From contig DAOUDG010000071.1 of NCBI GenBank assembly GCA_034431435.1, forward strand, positions 1 through 60,059: a stretch of DNA of 60,059 bases, written 5' to 3'. Position 1 is the stretch's first letter; each line of letters begins with the position of its first letter. Made by a program: the position numbers and the translations under genes. Below are positions 34,258-43,019 of the stretch, in pieces. The notes under the pieces were generated by a model. The model worked only from the letters and a program-made list of their open reading frames with translations. It searched no databases and was not told where the DNA came from. This DNA is from JAHCIE01 sp034431435. Its GTDB lineage: Bacteria; Chloroflexota; Anaerolineae; Epilineales; JAHCIE01.

Positions 34258-37062
34258 ATGGATAAGCGACAGGCCCGATTGCGGGCCATTGCCATGCTGC
34301 GGCGGCGTGACCGCCGTCACAGCCGTGGCGGGCAGCCGTGGTGGCTGTACTTCGGTCTCATTTTTTCGGGTCTCATTCTCACAGCGTTGTTGAGCCTGCC
34401 GTTCCTGGCAGTCGGCGCGACCACAGCCCTGGCGGCCGGCGCGTCGACCATGGCCTACAACATGTTCTCCCAAGAAGTACGCGCGGGCGTCGAGGCCATC
34501 AATTCGGTCAACGACCGCGAATTGTTCGAGAGCACGCGCATCTATGACCGGAACGGCATCCTGTTGTACGAGATCGTTGACCAGGGGCGCCGCACGCCGG
34601 TGGCCCTCGACGACATTCCCCAGATTCTCATCGATGCCACCGTCGCCACTGAGGACGATACCTTTTGGGAGAACCCCGGCTTCGACCCTGTGTCGGCGGC
34701 GCGCGCCGTCGTGCAGAACCTCACGGGCGGTCGCATCCTGTCGGGTTTCAGCACCATTACCCAACAGCTTGTCCGTCACGTCGCCTTCAGCTACGAGGAG
34801 CGGGTCAGCCAGAGCTACGAGCGCAAGATCAAGGAAGTCGTGCTGGCCTGGGTGATGACTCAGCGCATGGACAAGCGCGACATCCTACAAACCTACCTGA
34901 ACGAAATCTACTACGGCAACCTGGCCTACGGTATCGAAGCCGCCGCCAATACCTTCTTTGGCAAGTCGGCGCGCGACTTGAACGCCGCTGAGGCGACTTT
35001 CCTGGTGGGCCTGCCATCATCGCCCAACGACCTCGACCCCTTCACCGACTCCGGCTTCCAGCGCTCGCGAGCGCGGCAGAAGGTTGTCCTGGGGCTTATG
35101 GTCCGCCATGGCTACCTGAGCCAGGCAGAGGCTGATGGCATCTACGACCAGGGGGTTCGTCTGTTGCCGCAGGACAAGCGCCAGATTGCCATTCGCGCGC
35201 CCCACTTTGTCACGTATGCGCGGCGCGAGCTGGAAGAGCGCTTCGGTGTGGATCGCGTCAATCGCGGCGGCCTGCAAGTGACGACCACCCTCGACGTGAC
35301 CATGCAGGAGACAGCCCAGGAGATCGCGCGTCGCCAGGTGGCCCAACTGGCCGACCAGAACGTGACCAACGCTGCCGTGGTCGCCCTCAAGAACGACAGC
35401 GGCGAGATTCTGACAATGCTCGGCAGCGTGGACTACTGGGACAACAAGATCGACGGGCGCGTCAATGTGGCGGTTGCCGAGCGCCAGCCTGGCTCGTCCA
35501 TCAAACCGCTGACCTTCGTCACCGCGCTGGAGCAGGGCGTCACCGCCGCCGACATTATCTGGGATGTGAAGCACAAAGAGAAGCTGCCCAACAACCAGGT
35601 CTACGAGCCAAAGAACTACGACGAGAAGTTCCACGGCCCGGTGCACATGCGCACGGCGCTCGCCAACTCCTACAACATCCCGGCCATCAAGCTCATCAAG
35701 CAGGTTGGCGTCCAGGAGACCATCGACACCGCCCACAAGATGGGTATCACCGGCCTCAATCGCGGTACGGACTGGTATGGCCTGTCGCTGACGTTGGGCG
35801 GCGGCGAGGTAACCCTGCTGGACATGACCACGGCCTACTCGACCCTCGCGCGCATGGGAACGCTGGTGCGGCCCACGTCTATCCTCAAGGTCACCGATGG
35901 CTCCGGCAACGCTCTCTACGAGTATCGGCCGCCCACACCGGAGCGGGCGCTCAAGCCCGCGTCGGCCTACATCATCACCGACTACCTCTCTGATGAGCAG
36001 GCGCGCATTCCTGCCTTCGGCCCCAATAGCCCGCTCAAGCTCACTCAGCCGGCGGCGGTGAAGACAGGCACGACCAACGACTATCGCGATAACTGGACGT
36101 TGGGCTACACGCCGTACATGACCATCGGTGTCTGGGCTGGCAACAGCGACAACTCGCCCATGATCAAGAGCAGCGGTGTCACCGGCGCGGCTCCGATCTG
36201 GCATGACCTCTTCGAGGAGGTGTTCAAGACACCGCAGTTTCTCAACGCGCTGCGCTCTTCACCCCAAGCGCCCCTGCAGCAGGTCTTCGCGCGCCCGCCG
36301 GGTATCGTCGAGAGCCAGGTATGCGCCGCCGCCGCCACCTGTGGACGCATGGAACGCGAACTATTCGTCGAGGGCACGGTCGCCAAGGACCAGAGCAAGC
36401 AGTGGACAGCGGCGACGGTCGTCGAGGTCAAGGGCGCGGATCAGAAGGTGCGTTACTGCCGCGACACGACAACGGATACTACGGCGCGCAGTGTCCGGTT
36501 TGTGGCCCTGCCCAAAGACACCGAGGAGCAGAAAGAGGCCGTCGCCTGGCTCAACCAGGCAGGCTGGCCCACAACGCCGACGGCCGACTGCACGCCGGAG
36601 TGGATCGCCATCGCCTCGGCGGGTGTTGACCCTAACGACAAGGACGCCGTCGCCAAGGCCCTCGAAGAAGGCCGGGTTGTGGCCACGCCCTCGGCACGGG
36701 CAGGCGCGGCGCTCCCGCCGCCGCCACCAGCGCAACAGGGCGGCGGCATGGCCCTGACAACTGGCTATCGCGCGCTCATCGCCTCGCCCACCAACGATGG
36801 CCAGGTGAAGGGCGCGGTTCCTGTCGCGGGCGCCGTTGATTTCAATCCGGCTGAGATCGACTTCTTCAAGGTCGAGTATCGGCCGGCGAACGGGGACTGG
36901 ATCACGATTGGCAACGTTCAGCGCGCCAGTAAGAGCGGCACGCTGGAGACCTGGCACACCGAGGCGCTGGCCCCCGGCACATACCAGCTGCGCCTGGTGC
37001 TGGTCAAGAAGGATGGCAACTTCATTGTGCCGTCTCAGGTGACGGTCCGAGTCGAACAGTAA
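34258..37062 (+). CDS. Class A penicillin-binding protein (transglycosylase/transpeptidase)
   Basis: The ATG at 34258 has AGGAG upstream; an earlier in-frame start overlaps the small protein. 934 residues: a basic cytoplasmic tail, one membrane segment (30-60), then a GT51 glycosyltransferase with TEDDTFWENPGFDP (131-144, catalytic Glu132), GFSTITQQLVRHVAF and RKIKEVVLAWVMTQ. The transpeptidase has GSSIKPLTF (serine of SSIK about residue 413), ANSYNIPAIK and AVKTGTTNDYRDNW (about 602). A Pro-rich linker and a C-terminal beta-sandwich-like domain (VDFNPAEIDFFKVEYRP) follow. It polymerises and cross-links peptidoglycan at the outer face of the membrane. The presence of a PBP fits those Chloroflexota that keep peptidoglycan. 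Confidence 0.95.
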   Translation: MDKRQARLRAIAMLRRRDRRHSRGGQPWWLYFGLIFSGLILTALLSLPFLAVGATTALAAGASTMAYNMFSQEVRAGVEAINSVNDRELFESTRIYDRNGILLYEIVDQGRRTPVALDDIPQILIDATVATEDDTFWENPGFDPVSAARAVVQNLTGGRILSGFSTITQQLVRHVAFSYEERVSQSYERKIKEVVLAWVMTQRMDKRDILQTYLNEIYYGNLAYGIEAAANTFFGKSARDLNAAEATFLVGLPSSPNDLDPFTDSGFQRSRARQKVVLGLMVRHGYLSQAEADGIYDQGVRLLPQDKRQIAIRAPHFVTYARRELEERFGVDRVNRGGLQVTTTLDVTMQETAQEIARRQVAQLADQNVTNAAVVALKNDSGEILTMLGSVDYWDNKIDGRVNVAVAERQPGSSIKPLTFVTALEQGVTAADIIWDVKHKEKLPNNQVYEPKNYDEKFHGPVHMRTALANSYNIPAIKLIKQVGVQETIDTAHKMGITGLNRGTDWYGLSLTLGGGEVTLLDMTTAYSTLARMGTLVRPTSILKVTDGSGNALYEYRPPTPERALKPASAYIITDYLSDEQARIPAFGPNSPLKLTQPAAVKTGTTNDYRDNWTLGYTPYMTIGVWAGNSDNSPMIKSSGVTGAAPIWHDLFEEVFKTPQFLNALRSSPQAPLQQVFARPPGIVESQVCAAAATCGRMERELFVEGTVAKDQSKQWTAATVVEVKGADQKVRYCRDTTTDTTARSVRFVALPKDTEEQKEAVAWLNQAGWPTTPTADCTPEWIAIASAGVDPNDKDAVAKALEEGRVVATPSARAGAALPPPPPAQQGGGMALTTGYRALIASPTNDGQVKGAVPVAGAVDFNPAEIDFFKVEYRPANGDWITIGNVQRASKSGTLETWHTEALAPGTYQLRLVLVKKDGNFIVPSQVTVRVEQ

Positions 37063-37103
37063 CCATCGCACCCACTCCGCCAACAAGAAGCGAAGGAGGC
37101 GTC

Positions 37104-38168
37104 ATGTTCAGGAAGCGAACACGCCCGCAGCCCGCCAGCGAGTCGCCCGTCGATACATCCCTCGGCGCGGCGGCGGCGGCCGCAGCGGCCGTAGCGGCCG
37201 CCGTGGCTGAGGGCGACTACGGCGAAGCCATGTCCCAGGCCGCCCAGGCGGCCGTGGCAGCGGGGCCAGCCGTGGAGAGTTTCGTGGCCGCCGAGGCCCC
37301 TCAGCCGTCAGCGCCGGGCGCGGTCGAAGGCTTGACCGACGATGACCTGTCGACGATTGCTGACGCGGTGGAGAGTCGCGTCCAGGCGGCGGCGGCACGC
37401 GAGCCAGCCGCGGCCAGGCTAAGCGACGAGCAGTTGGCGGCCATCGCGGCGGCGGTCGCGGCCAGGGTAGCGCCCGCGCTGGCTGAGACGAAGGCCGCGC
37501 CGCCTGACCTGACGGCCGAGCAGGTGGCGTCTCTCGCCGACTCCGTTGCTGCGCGCGTCAAGGCGACCGTCGCCGCGCGGCCCGCCGAGTCGCCCAGCGC
37601 GGCGGTGGGCTTGAGCGAGGCCGAGTTGGCTCTCATTGCGGATGCAGTCGCTGCCCGCATTGCCACCGAAGCCGGCGCGGCTGGCGCTCGCAGTTTCGCC
37701 GCCCAGGCCTCTGTCAGCGAGGCCGCCCAGAGCATGGCCGACGCCGTCCAGGCGGTGGCCGACGATGCAGCGCGGCAGGCCCTCGCCGACGCCCAGCTCA
37801 AGGCGGAGCGCCGCGCCAGCGCCGGCGCGACGCTGCTCAAGGGGCTGCTGCTCGGCGCAGGCGCGGGCGTGGCCGCCGCCTACTTCCTGTCCCCCTACTC
37901 TGGCGAGCAGTTGCGCAGCGTCATCGCCGACCGCCTGGGGGGCAACAAGTCTTGGGAACCGCCCATGCCCTCGGCCGGTCCCGAGCCTGGCTTTGCGGCC
38001 TGGGAGTCGACGCTGCGCTCGAATCCGCCGACCGCGGCTGACATTCGAGCGACGGCTCACGGTTGGGCGGCCGCCGAGGCGACTGACTCGATCACGTTGC
38101 CCAACACCCCATCGAACCCTGCCCATCCGGATGATAGTGGGCCGAGCGCCGACGAGCCCAGCGTATAG
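37104..38168 (+). CDS. Ala-rich protein with four internal repeats and a YtxH-like segment
   Basis: GAAGGAGG precedes the ATG at 37104. 354 residues, about one third alanine. Four related units occur: GLTDDDLSTIADAVESRVQA, RLSDEQLAAIAAAVAARVAP, DLTAEQVASLADSVAARVKA, GLSEAELALIADAVAARIAT, spaced some 35-45 residues and predicted as amphipathic helices. A glycine-rich hydrophobic segment LLKGLLLGAGAGVAAAYFLS follows, similar to YtxH/general-stress proteins that begin with a short membrane span. It lies 41 bp after the PBP gene, same strand. Function unknown; the repeats could form a helical stalk. Confidence 0.75.
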   Translation: MFRKRTRPQPASESPVDTSLGAAAAAAAAVAAAVAEGDYGEAMSQAAQAAVAAGPAVESFVAAEAPQPSAPGAVEGLTDDDLSTIADAVESRVQAAAAREPAAARLSDEQLAAIAAAVAARVAPALAETKAAPPDLTAEQVASLADSVAARVKATVAARPAESPSAAVGLSEAELALIADAVAARIATEAGAAGARSFAAQASVSEAAQSMADAVQAVADDAARQALADAQLKAERRASAGATLLKGLLLGAGAGVAAAYFLSPYSGEQLRSVIADRLGGNKSWEPPMPSAGPEPGFAAWESTLRSNPPTAADIRATAHGWAAAEATDSITLPNTPSNPAHPDDSGPSADEPSV

Positions 38169-38329
38169 TCTCGAACGCGGTAGCGGCGCGTCGATTGCTA
38201 TGCCAGCGCAGGCTTCGCCCTTTGGAGCCTGCGCTGGCGTCCCTGTGGACGCCGACAACACGTCGCCTGTTCCAGGGTCAGTAACGGGTCGTTGCTCATC
38301 ACGCGCCCCAGGGCGCGAGGAGGTGATGC

Positions 38330-39484
38330 GTGGAAGACAATCGTGTTCCCCTCAGTCAGTTGTTTGGCGCTGTCGCTGAGACCGTCGATGGGCGAAAGGA
38401 CTACCTCAATAACCTGGATGGATCGAGCGGCAATACGGGCGACAATGCCGCCTACAACTGGCAGATTGTGGCCCAGGCCGCCGCGCAGGCCGAAGCCGTG
38501 AACCCCGATGCGGGCTTCGTGCTGGCGACGGCGGCCCAGGCCCTCACCGATCATGGGCGCGGCAAGACCGCCGCCATGTACGCGCGGGGCCTACGGCAAG
38601 CTGCGACCCAGTTTCAGGGCCAGCAGGGTATGACCCTCAGCGACTTTCAACCCCTGGTCGAGAGCATGACCGCCGGTATGCAGAAGGGCAGCAAGCGGGT
38701 GGGGCACGGCGCATCGCCGGCCGACGCTTTCGGCTCCGCCGTGCAGGGCTTCAGCCAGGCGCGCGAGCAGGGGCTGGACGATCAACAGGCGGCCCTGGCG
38801 GGCGTCGTGCAATCGACAGGCGGCGGGGGCATGGGCGAGCTGCTGCCCATGATTCTAGGTGGCTTGCTGGCGAGCGGCCTGGGTGGGCAGGCGTCGAGCA
38901 GCGTCGGCGCGCCGGCCGACCCCATGGGCGGCTTGCTTGGCACGCTCCTCGGCGGCATGCTGGGCGGTGGCGCGCCTCAGTCGCCTGCGCCCCGCAGCCA
39001 GGAGCCAGACCTGGGCAGCATCCTGGGTGGGTTGTTGGGTGGCAGCGCGCCCCAGTCGCCCCAGGGCCAGGAGCCGGATCTGGGCAGCATCCTGGGCGGG
39101 TTGTTGGGTGGCAGCGCGCCCCAACCATCCCAGGACACCAGCGATGACACGCTGCTGGGCGACCTGTCGAAGGGGCAGATTCCCCCGCTATCATCGCCCG
39201 CAGCGAATACGGGCAAAGATGATCCGGTGGTGTTGGGCGACCTGTCGAGCGGTGGGCAAGCCTCATCGGGCGGCGATGATCAGGTGCTGCTAGGCGGCCT
39301 GTCGGGCGGCGACCCGCCGCAGCAGGGTGGCGGCCAGCCCGACCTGGGTAGCCTGCTCGGCGCGCTGCTAGGGGGGCAGGGCATGGCCGCTAGCAGCCAG
39401 AGCGGCGCGACCGGCGATGCTGGCGCGGCGGCTGGCTCGGTGGTCCTCGAGGGGCTGCTGCGTGGCCTGTCCGGAGGGCGGTAA
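38330..39484 (+). CDS. Degenerate DhaL/DAK2-like domain with Gly-rich LGGLLGG repeats
   Basis: A GTG at 38330 (MEDNRVPLSQLF) preceded by GAGGAGG gives 384 residues. The first 170 residues resemble the helical DhaL (DAK2) fold: YLNNLDGSSGNTGDNAAYNW where active proteins have a DGDTGTN-type metal-binding motif, then LRQAATQFQGQQGMTLSDFQ, MQKGSKRVGHGASPADAFGS, AREQGLDDQQAALAGVVQST. The metal-binding aspartates are not all in place, so catalysis is doubtful. The remainder is low complexity with repeats of DLGSILGGLLGGSAPQ and GDLS(S/K)G-type units. The resemblance to DhaL is my reading of the pattern, not a verified match. Confidence 0.6.
   Translation: MEDNRVPLSQLFGAVAETVDGRKDYLNNLDGSSGNTGDNAAYNWQIVAQAAAQAEAVNPDAGFVLATAAQALTDHGRGKTAAMYARGLRQAATQFQGQQGMTLSDFQPLVESMTAGMQKGSKRVGHGASPADAFGSAVQGFSQAREQGLDDQQAALAGVVQSTGGGGMGELLPMILGGLLASGLGGQASSSVGAPADPMGGLLGTLLGGMLGGGAPQSPAPRSQEPDLGSILGGLLGGSAPQSPQGQEPDLGSILGGLLGGSAPQPSQDTSDDTLLGDLSKGQIPPLSSPAANTGKDDPVVLGDLSSGGQASSGGDDQVLLGGLSGGDPPQQGGGQPDLGSLLGALLGGQGMAASSQSGATGDAGAAAGSVVLEGLLRGLSGGR
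38999..39136 (+). repeat. 69 bp tandem repeat within the Gly-rich protein gene
   Basis: Two adjacent copies of a 69 bp unit beginning CAGGAGCC (38999 and 39068) encode QEPDLGSILGGLLGGSAPQ plus four variable residues. They differ at a handful of mainly third positions; a weaker related segment follows downstream. Unit number is likely to vary between strains. Confidence 0.7.
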
Positions 39485-39511
39485 GGGCTGCGCGCTACTT
39501 GCGGCATGGCG

Positions 39512-39517
39512 TATAAT
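39512..39517 (+). promoter_or_regulatory. Candidate -10 box for the chaB-like gene
   Basis: A perfect TATAAT lies 140 bp upstream of the chaB-like gene. No good -35 hexamer was found at 16-18 bp, so only the -10 is called. The 172 bp between genes otherwise holds a GC-rich inverted repeat near 39550-39580 and no recognisable gene. Confidence 0.35.
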
Positions 39518-39656
39518 TTGTTGTAGTGAGTCAGTGGGGAGTGTGCGGCGATAGGGCTGGGCCGACGCCGCCCTGCGTCCCTGCCGACGCTATGTGAGGT
39601 GGCGAGTCGAGACAACTGAGCCAGTTCGATGTCGATGACGACATGGAGGTGCAAAG

Positions 39657-39902
39657 GTGCTCTATCAGAGCGAACTGGAGCTGCCCCGCGATGTGCGGGA
39701 TGTCCTTCCAGCAGCGGCGCAGGACTTGTATTGCCGTACCTACAACCGAGCCTGGCGGGCCAATCGAGCGCGCTCCGAGCGCGAGCGCGACCTGGCAGCC
39801 CATGCGGCCGCGTGGCGTCAGGTGAAGACGTCGTATGTGAAGAACATCGACGGCGAGTGGGTGAGTCGCGACAGGCGGGTCCAGATGGTTGACGACCTGT
39901 AG
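39657..39902 (+). CDS. chaB: ChaB-family protein
   Basis: A GTG at 39657 with ATGGAGG upstream. 81 residues: LPRDVRDVLPAAAQDLYCRT, YNRAWRANRARSERERDLAA, HAAAWRQVKTSYVKN. This matches the ChaB family, small helical proteins once described as regulators of the ChaA cation antiporter; the actual role is unclear. The family is common in bacteria and some viruses. It stands alone with its own terminator. Confidence 0.85.
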   Translation: MLYQSELELPRDVRDVLPAAAQDLYCRTYNRAWRANRARSERERDLAAHAAAWRQVKTSYVKNIDGEWVSRDRRVQMVDDL

Positions 39903-39922
39903 GCTGAGGGAAGGGACGAGGA

Positions 39923-39963
39923 GGAGCCTCGCGCCTGCCCCCAGCGTCAGCGCGCGAGGCTCC
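39923..39963 (+). terminator. Terminator-like hairpin after chaB
   Basis: GGAGCCTCGCGC (39923-39934) and GCGCGAGGCTCC (39952-39963) form a perfect 12 bp stem, followed by TTGTTGG. Confidence 0.7.
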
Positions 39964-39981
39964 TTGTTGGGCGACGGATAG

Positions 39982-40025
39982 CGAGAGGCGGCGGCGCGGG
40001 GTATGCCCCATGCCGCCGCCTCTCG
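39982..40025 (-). terminator. Terminator-like hairpin after the NUDIX gene
   Basis: CGAGAGGCGGCGGC (39982-39995) and GCCGCCGCCTCTCG (40012-40025) form a perfect 14 bp stem just past the NUDIX stop on the minus strand. Together with the preceding hairpin, each convergent gene has its own terminator. Confidence 0.65.
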
Positions 40026-40036
40026 TCAGGTCCAGC

Positions 40037-40498
40037 CTATGTTTCGCGTAGGACGAGCGGGTGGCAGGCCGGGAGATCTGCCCACACGTCGCGCACATCG
40101 CGCAGGATATCTTGCTCGCTGCGATAACTGGCGCGATGGACAGCCTCGCCGATGGGAAACCAGGCGGCGTCGTCAACTTCGCTGGTCTGGGGGCGCGGCT
40201 CGCCGCTCAGCCAGCGGAACAGGTAGAAGTCGACGAACTTGTGGTGACGCAGGCGGGGTTGCACGGTGTACCAGTATTCGATACGGGTGAGGTGGAACAC
40301 CAGACTCGCATCCACCCCGGTCTCCTCAAGTACCTCGCGATGCGCGGCGGCCTCGGGGCTTTCGCCGCTCTCCACGATACCCTTGGGCAGGCACCACCGA
40401 CTCCGCCCGTGAGTAGCCACCAGCAGCACTTCGGGGTCGTCGGGCGCTCCGCGCGCGACGACGCCACCCGCAGAGACGATGATCTTGGTTGTCGCCAT
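40037..40498 (-). CDS. NUDIX hydrolase
   Basis: 153 residues. The NUDIX box is complete: GIVESGESPEAAAHREVLEE followed by TGV, matching G-x5-E-x7-REVxEE-x-G. The N-terminal strand (SAGGVVARGAPDDPEVLLVA) and WCLPKG match diadenosine-polyphosphate/MutT-like members. It hydrolyses a nucleoside diphosphate linked to some moiety, using magnesium; the substrate is not predictable. A short stand-alone gene with hairpins on both sides. Confidence 0.92.
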   Translation of the reverse strand: MATTKIIVSAGGVVARGAPDDPEVLLVATHGRSRWCLPKGIVESGESPEAAAHREVLEETGVDASLVFHLTRIEYWYTVQPRLRHHKFVDFYLFRWLSGEPRPQTSEVDDAAWFPIGEAVHRASYRSEQDILRDVRDVWADLPACHPLVLRET

Positions 40499-40594
40499 GA
40501 CGTTCGGCCCGAAATGGCGGAGTGCGGAACGACGCTGCTGGCAGGTTGGGGGGACTTGTCACGCGGCGCGTCTGGCTCCGCCGGTTAGGAATTG

Positions 40595-40624
40595 CGCCCC
40601 CGCGTCCAGTAGGAAGCGGGGGCG
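40595..40624 (-). terminator. Terminator-like hairpin after rpsD
   Basis: CGCCCCCGC (40595-40603) and GCGGGGGCG (40616-40624), a perfect 9 bp stem 48 bp past the rpsD stop. Confidence 0.6.
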
Positions 40625-40671
40625 TATCTGGGTCTGGTGGGTCAGCGCCCTTCTCGTGAGAACGGCCGCCC

Positions 40672-41277
40672 TTAGCGTGAGTAGAACTCGACGATCAACT
40701 GCTCGTGAATGTCGGGGTCGATATCATCGCGGCGCGGCATGCTAATCATGCGTCCGCCGTACTCGCTCTTCGAGAGCCAGTCGGGCGTGCGGACGATCGG
40801 GTTGCGGCTCAGCTCGATGACCTGCGGAAAGGAGGTGGCCGCTGTCGTCAGCGTCACAATGTCGTTCTCGCTGACCAGGTAGGACGGGATATTGACCTTC
40901 TTGCCATTGACCTGGACGTGGCCGTGGCCCACCAATTGGCGCGCCATGGGGCGTGTCTGGGCCAGGCCGAGGCGGTAGACGACGTTGTCCAGGCGGCGCT
41001 CCAGGATTTGGAGGAGGGCCAGGCCGGTCAAGCCGCGTGCGCGTTGCGCCATCTCGAAATAGCGGCGGAACTGCGCCTCGCGCATGCCATAGATGCGCTT
41101 AACCTTCTGCTTCTCGCGCAGCTGGCGCGAGTATTCCGACGTCTTGCGCGCGGGCTTCTGGCCGTGCTGGCCGGGCGGCTGGGCCAGGCGGCGCTCCAGC
41201 TGGGGGCCGCCCTGACCAAACAGATCAACGCCTTCGCGTCGTGAGAGTTTGTTCTTGGGTCCGCGATAGCGTCCCAT
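40672..41277 (-). CDS. rpsD: 30S ribosomal protein S4
   Basis: The start at 41277 has GGAAGGTGAC upstream. 201 residues: MGRYRGPKNKLSRREGVDLF, RLDNVVYRLGLAQTRPMARQ, LVGHGHVQVNGKKVNIPSYL (the S4 RNA-binding domain). S4 nucleates assembly of the small subunit. The N-terminal zinc-binding cysteines of some S4 proteins are absent (K-N-K-L-S in place of C-x-x-C), so this is the zinc-independent form. It is monocistronic here rather than in the alpha operon. TTGCCT-16-TATCAT (41384-41357, minus) could be its promoter. Confidence 0.97.
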   Translation of the reverse strand: MGRYRGPKNKLSRREGVDLFGQGGPQLERRLAQPPGQHGQKPARKTSEYSRQLREKQKVKRIYGMREAQFRRYFEMAQRARGLTGLALLQILERRLDNVVYRLGLAQTRPMARQLVGHGHVQVNGKKVNIPSYLVSENDIVTLTTAATSFPQVIELSRNPIVRTPDWLSKSEYGGRMISMPRRDDIDPDIHEQLIVEFYSR

Positions 41278-41468
41278 GTCACCTTCCTTTACAGTTTCCC
41301 CAGAGTTTGCTTCGCCATGAGCGATATGAGTGCAGTCATGCGAACACGACTCGACAATGATACTCAGTTTGGGGCAGAAGGCAAAAATTGGCGCGGGCCA
41401 CCCAGGGCGCGCCGAGGCGAGGCGGTCGGGGCGGGCCATGCCATGCGCTGTGGCGCCAGCCCCCTGCT

Positions 41469-41498
41469 TTGCCGTTCCGGCGAAACGGCGACTATACT
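41469..41498 (+). promoter_or_regulatory. Candidate promoter of the isochorismatase-family gene
   Basis: TTGCCG (41469-41474), an 18 bp spacer and TATACT (41493-41498), 39 bp upstream of the start; AAGGAG precedes the ATG. Confidence 0.5.
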
Positions 41499-41537
41499 TT
41501 GAGGGATAGCTGGCCGATAGACTGAAGGAGACCGCTT

Positions 41538-42296
41538 ATGTCGGAAGCAACCATGTACGAGCCGCGTCAGGACCAGGTCGTCGTAGCGGCTGCGCCTGAG
41601 TTGCACATCGATCCGCGTTTCACGCAGCACATGCTCGGCTGGTTTCGCCGCCTGGAGCCGATGCCGCTGAGCGAGATTGTCCGCGATCCCACCCACACGG
41701 CCATCCTCTCCACCGACCTCATTGTCGGCTTTGCCTACGAGGGCCGCCTGGCCAGCCCGCGCGTGGCCGCGCTGTTGCCCGGCGCGGCAGCCCTCTTCCG
41801 CCGCGCCCATGACGCCGGCGTGCGCCATTTTCTGCTGGCCCAGGACACCCACAGCCCCAACGCGCCCGAATTCGCCGCCTGGGGCGAACATGCCGTGCGG
41901 GGAACCGTCGAGTCGGCGATGTGTCCCGAACTGGCCGCGCTGCCCTTCAGCAACGAGTTCGTCGTGGTCGAGAAGAACTCTCTCAGCTCGGCCCACAGCA
42001 CGCGGCTAGGGGAGTGGCAGGACAGCCAGCCAGAGGTCGACACGTACATCGTCATCGGCGATTGTACCGATCTCTGCGTTTACACGGCGGCCATGCATCT
42101 CAGGCTGCAAGCCAACGCCCAGAACATCCTTGACCGGCGCGTGATCGTGCCCGCCAACCTCGTGGATACGTATGACATGCCCCTGGATATGGCGATGAAG
42201 CTGGGGGCGATGCCGCATCCGGGAGACTTCTTCCATCTCGTGTTCCTGTACCACATGGCGCTGAATGGCATCGAGGTGGTGCGCGGTATTGCGTGA
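41538..42296 (+). CDS. Isochorismatase-family cysteine hydrolase (nicotinamidase-like)
   Basis: 252 residues. The family fold shows TAILSTDLIVGFAYEGRLAS (catalytic Asp), HFLLAQDTHSPNAPEFAAWG (metal-site residues), FVVVEKNSLSS (Lys) and VIGDCTDLCVYTAAMHLR with the catalytic cysteine in TDLCVY. The arrangement is closest to nicotinamidases that release ammonia from nicotinamide for NAD salvage, though other amidohydrolases share it. The first 40 residues are an extra N-terminal stretch. No signal peptide. Confidence 0.85.
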   Translation: MSEATMYEPRQDQVVVAAAPELHIDPRFTQHMLGWFRRLEPMPLSEIVRDPTHTAILSTDLIVGFAYEGRLASPRVAALLPGAAALFRRAHDAGVRHFLLAQDTHSPNAPEFAAWGEHAVRGTVESAMCPELAALPFSNEFVVVEKNSLSSAHSTRLGEWQDSQPEVDTYIVIGDCTDLCVYTAAMHLRLQANAQNILDRRVIVPANLVDTYDMPLDMAMKLGAMPHPGDFFHLVFLYHMALNGIEVVRGIA

Positions 42297-42322
42297 GCCA
42301 CGCGGGCGAGCCACACAGAGCG

Positions 42323-42353
42323 GGGGGCGCATCGCTCAAGGCGACGCGCCCCC
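42323..42353. terminator. Hairpin between convergent genes
   Basis: GGGGGCGC (42323-42330) pairs with GCGCCCCC (42346-42353), extended by TCGC/GCGA around a TCAAG loop. It sits between convergent stops at 42296 and 42383. Confidence 0.6.
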
Positions 42354-42382
42354 TGACTTGTAGCCCCGCGCCCTTCGCGCGC

Positions 42383-42811
42383 CTAACTGGCAGCCAGGCG
42401 ACGACGGAAGCGGTGGATGTGGGTGGCCTGCGTGCTGGTTAGAGGGCCGCGCCGATCCACGAACAGGTTGAGGATGTCGTGTGGGATGTGTGACAGTTCC
42501 TCGCGCGCCAGCGTGACCCGCTCCGGGTCGGTATCAACCGGGGCGGCCAGGACCTCTTCTAGCGCCGGGGCGGGGAGTTCGGGGTCTACGGCGCTATCGG
42601 AATGCATGGATACGCAGAGGCGATTGTCTAATCGCCGCCACAACGACACGCGTACCTGATAGGCAAGCAGGCCCCAGTTAGCGGGCTTACTCGGCTTGGC
42701 GCGCGATGCCAGGTACAGCGCCTTATCGCTGGCGGCGTCATGGTCGATGCCACGTCGCACCAGCTGTTGGTAAGCCGTGGAATAGATATCCCAATTGATG
42801 CAGATTGACAT
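42383..42811 (-). CDS. Hypothetical protein
   Basis: 142 residues, not recognised. It opens MSICINWDIYSTAYQQLVRR and has a helical, basic first half (DKALYLASRAKPSKPANWGL, VRVSLWRRLDNRL), an acidic proline-rich middle (DPELPAPALEEVLAAPVDTD) and a helical end with HIHRFRRRL. The layout faintly recalls small phage-type or sigma-like proteins but no motif supports a function. A stand-alone gene behind an intergenic region of 280 bp. Confidence 0.6.
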   Translation of the reverse strand: MSICINWDIYSTAYQQLVRRGIDHDAASDKALYLASRAKPSKPANWGLLAYQVRVSLWRRLDNRLCVSMHSDSAVDPELPAPALEEVLAAPVDTDPERVTLAREELSHIPHDILNLFVDRRGPLTSTQATHIHRFRRRLAAS

Positions 42812-43019
42812 GGGGGGAGTGTCCTTCGGGCGTCAATCGGTTGATTGTGACGCCAGGGGGATTTGTGTCGCCCATGCCCCGCGGCGAGCCATGGGGGGGC
42901 TGGAGCCAGGCAAGCATGCGCCCAATTATAGCCGAGATGGGCGCAGAGGCGAATGTCCATCCTTTCTCTTTTTCCTATCGGCAATCTTACGAAATACTAA
43001 CCATGCCGAGGGCATAACA

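Noticed and set aside
35017..36204. Long minus-strand open frame opposite the PBP gene
   Set aside because: The opposite strand carries clear PBP active-site motifs in the same stretch; the minus frame shows composition-driven openness only.
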